Program-made: the position numbers and the translations under genes | Notes under the pieces: generated by a model | Database searches by the model: none | The model's input: the letters and a program-made list of their open reading frames with translations, nothing else | What the model was told of the DNA's origin: nothing | Origin: an uncultured Rhizobiaceae bacterium | GTDB taxonomy: Bacteria; Pseudomonadota; Alphaproteobacteria; Rhizobiales; Rhizobiaceae | Length of the DNA: 64,000 bases | Assembly: GCA_951813045.1 (NCBI GenBank) | Contig: CATOTF010000002.1 | Span: forward strand, 62,001-126,000 | Direction of reading: 5' to 3' | Shown: piece after piece, positions 62,634 through 64,000 of the stretch | Position numbering within the stretch: the stretch's first letter is position 1 | How the letters are laid out: every line of letters begins with the position of its first letter

Positions 62634-63515
62634 ATGGAAAAAAGGGTGACCTTCAAAGGTTGGTTTTTGCCCTTAGCACTCGTCTTCCCGCAGATATTAA
62701 TATCCGCCGTCTTCTTTTTTTACCCAGCCGGACAGGCAATCTGGCAATCCCTGTTTATTCCCGATCCGTTTGGCCTGTCGACACAATTTGTCGGCTTGGG
62801 AAACTTCGAATTTTTGCTGACGGATAAATATTATCTAACATCATTTTTCACGACCGCCATTTTCTCAACGCTGGTGACGCTTGTCTCAATGATACCGGCG
62901 CTGTTTCTCGCGGTTCTCGCAGACCGGCTGATCAAGGGTGCAGGCGCATACCGAACACTTCTGATCTGGCCTTACGCCGTCGCGCCTGCCGTCGCCGGTG
63001 TGTTGTGGCTCTTCATGTTCAACACCCGCGTTGGTGTGGTCTCGTGGTATCTTGGCCAGCTTGGATATGACTGGAACCATGTGCTCAACGACAGTGAAGC
63101 CATGGGACTCGTGGTCGTGGCTTCATCTTGGGGTCGGATCAGCTATAATTTCCTGTTTTTCTTTGCGGCCCTTCAAGCGGTTCCCAAGTCCGTCATTGAA
63201 GCTGCCGCGATAGACGGTGCACGGTTCTGGCGGCGGTTTTTCACCATTGTTTTGCCACTACTTTCTCCAACGACGTTCTTCCTTCTGGTCGTCAACATCG
63301 TCTACGCGTTTTTTGAAACATTCGGCGTTATTCACACCATCACGGCGGGTGGCCCTCAGCAGGCCACGACTATTCTCGTTTATAAGGTTTTCGCAGACGG
63401 GTTTGTCGGGCAAGACCTTGGATCATCGGCAGCGCAGTCCGTCATTCTATTGTTTCTGGTTGGTGCGCTTACGGTGTTGCAGTTCAAATTCGTGGAAAAG
63501 AGGGTCCACTATTGA
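62634..63515 (+). CDS. ugpA: ABC transporter permease, UgpA-like
   Basis: A 293-residue inner-membrane permease with six helices. The start follows [33 protein letters not shown] begins helix 1, and the EAA loop that contacts the ATPase is [20 protein letters not shown] with GAxxF-type pattern. [20 protein letters not shown] and [20 protein letters not shown] are typical of MalF/UgpA proteins. It forms the pore with the UgpE-like protein encoded next. Its stop overlaps the next start (TTGA). Confidence 0.92.
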   Translation: MEKRVTFKGWFLPLALVFPQILISAVFFFYPAGQAIWQSLFIPDPFGLSTQFVGLGNFEFLLTDKYYLTSFFTTAIFSTLVTLVSMIPALFLAVLADRLIKGAGAYRTLLIWPYAVAPAVAGVLWLFMFNTRVGVVSWYLGQLGYDWNHVLNDSEAMGLVVVASSWGRISYNFLFFFAALQAVPKSVIEAAAIDGARFWRRFFTIVLPLLSPTTFFLLVVNIVYAFFETFGVIHTITAGGPQQATTILVYKVFADGFVGQDLGSSAAQSVILLFLVGALTVLQFKFVEKRVHY

Positions 63516-64000
63516 CCGGCACATCCAGCTCCATCGCCCAAACAGCTATCGACCCGCCACCTGGCATGGTGGAACGGCGTGGGCGTTCGCTTTGGCTCAC
63601 GCACGTGTTTATGGTGATTGGGGTCCTGATCGTCTTTTTCCCGATCTGGCTGGCATTTGTTGCGTCAACGGTGACCCAAGCTGAAATCGTCTCACCTCCC
63701 ATGCCGCTTTGGCCTGGAGAGTATTTCTTTGAGAACTATAAGCGTGCTTTGTTTTCCGGTGTAAATGTACCGGTTGCAACCATGTTATTTAATTCGCTCG
63801 TGATGGCGGTAGGCATTGCAGTTGGTAAAATTATCATCTCTTTGTTGTCCGCATTTGCGATTGTCTATTTTCGGTTTCCCGGTCGAAATTACTTTTTCTG
63901 GATGATCTTCATCACATTGATGCTTCCAGTCGAGGTTCGTATTGTGCCGACCTACGAAGTGGTGGCTGGATTTGGCCTGCTCAATTCCTATTCCGGTCTG
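63512..64000 (+). CDS. ugpE: ABC transporter permease, UgpE-like, 3' end outside window
   Basis: The frame from TTG 63512 ([19 protein letters not shown]) runs off the window; the visible 163 residues include helix 1 ([20 protein letters not shown]), the loop [20 protein letters not shown], helix 2-3 and the start of the MalG-type transmembrane region ([19 protein letters not shown]). The EAA loop lies beyond the end. ATG 63566 is an alternative start. It is coupled to ugpA by a 4-bp overlap. Confidence 0.85.
   Translation, partial: MTGTSSSIAQTAIDPPPGMVERRGRSLWLTHVFMVIGVLIVFFPIWLAFVASTVTQAEIVSPPMPLWPGEYFFENYKRALFSGVNVPVATMLFNSLVMAVGIAVGKIIISLLSAFAIVYFRFPGRNYFFWMIFITLMLPVEVRIVPTYEVVAGFGLLNSYSGL

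Overview
The window is chromosomal DNA of a free-living alphaproteobacterium, probably marine or soil. The order argH - LptM-like lipoprotein - lysA - TIGR02302/DUF4175 protein is an alphaproteobacterial backbone arrangement. The gene content (TRAP, TAXI-TRAP, TTT and Ugp-type uptake systems, FCD-type GntR regulators, an N-methylglutamate-synthase-like set) also fits a heterotroph using small organic acids, aromatics and methylated or phosphorylated compounds. The exact order cannot be fixed from the sequence alone. No rRNA, tRNA or CRISPR array was seen.

Region 1 (1-16.1 kb) is mostly core genome: argH (5' truncated by the window), a periplasmic Cu/Zn SOD, the LptM-like lipoprotein, lysA, a PAS-like protein, a small MscS channel, the DUF4175 protein, rpmF with its terminator, mtgA, ispA, a lytic transglycosylase, ispG, and a phenol-hydroxylase-type flavin monooxygenase.

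Region 2 (16.1-25.0 kb) is a decayed catabolic island. It opens with an internally deleted IS3-type remnant. Of its metabolic and regulatory genes, six are broken: a VOC protein, a rhodanese-type sulfurtransferase, an acyl-CoA synthetase, an SDR, a TetR regulator and a GrdB-like reductase. Most lesions are 1-nt indels, often in homopolymers, plus three nonsense codons. Two near-identical TetR-type palindromes bracket the tetR pseudogene and lie in front of the two divergent operons, so the old regulatory circuit can still be read. A glutaredoxin next to the GrdB-like gene is intact, as are a CGNR zinc-finger gene and two small-protein genes.

Region 3 (25.0-35.8 kb) is an intact co-oriented oxalate operon: GntR regulator, oxalyl-CoA decarboxylase, formyl-CoA:oxalate CoA-transferase, a formyltransferase/formyl-THF-hydrolase-like protein, a small ORF, a tandem UspA protein, a tripartite tricarboxylate transporter (TctC, TctB, TctA) and a 601-residue P-loop protein of unknown role. 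A perfect 12-bp palindrome at the promoter is the likely GntR operator. This is the best candidate for an under-described system: uptake, activation and decarboxylation of oxalate, with dedicated handling of the formyl group and an unexplained kinase-like protein.

Region 4 (35.8-42.8 kb) has a minus-strand operon of FAH-family hydrolase, TAXI solute receptor and fused TRAP permease, with a divergent GntR regulator, followed by a complete IS1182-family element with 19-bp inverted repeats. Region 5 (42.8-51.6 kb) has a SAM methyltransferase, an MFS permease, and a minus-strand operon of RutE-like nitroreductase, OsmC, DctP, DctQ, DctM and hydroxyquinol-type intradiol dioxygenase, then YciI and THI5-like proteins. 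Region 6 (52.0-55.5 kb) pairs a membrane protein carrying a 2Fe-2S ferredoxin domain with a large MscS protein. Region 7 (55.6-64.0 kb) encodes an XRE-cupin regulator, the GlxBCD/MgsABC-like glutamate-synthase pieces, a DUF3303 protein, a GlnT/GmaS-type synthetase and the start of a UgpBAE-like ABC transporter, which runs off the window.
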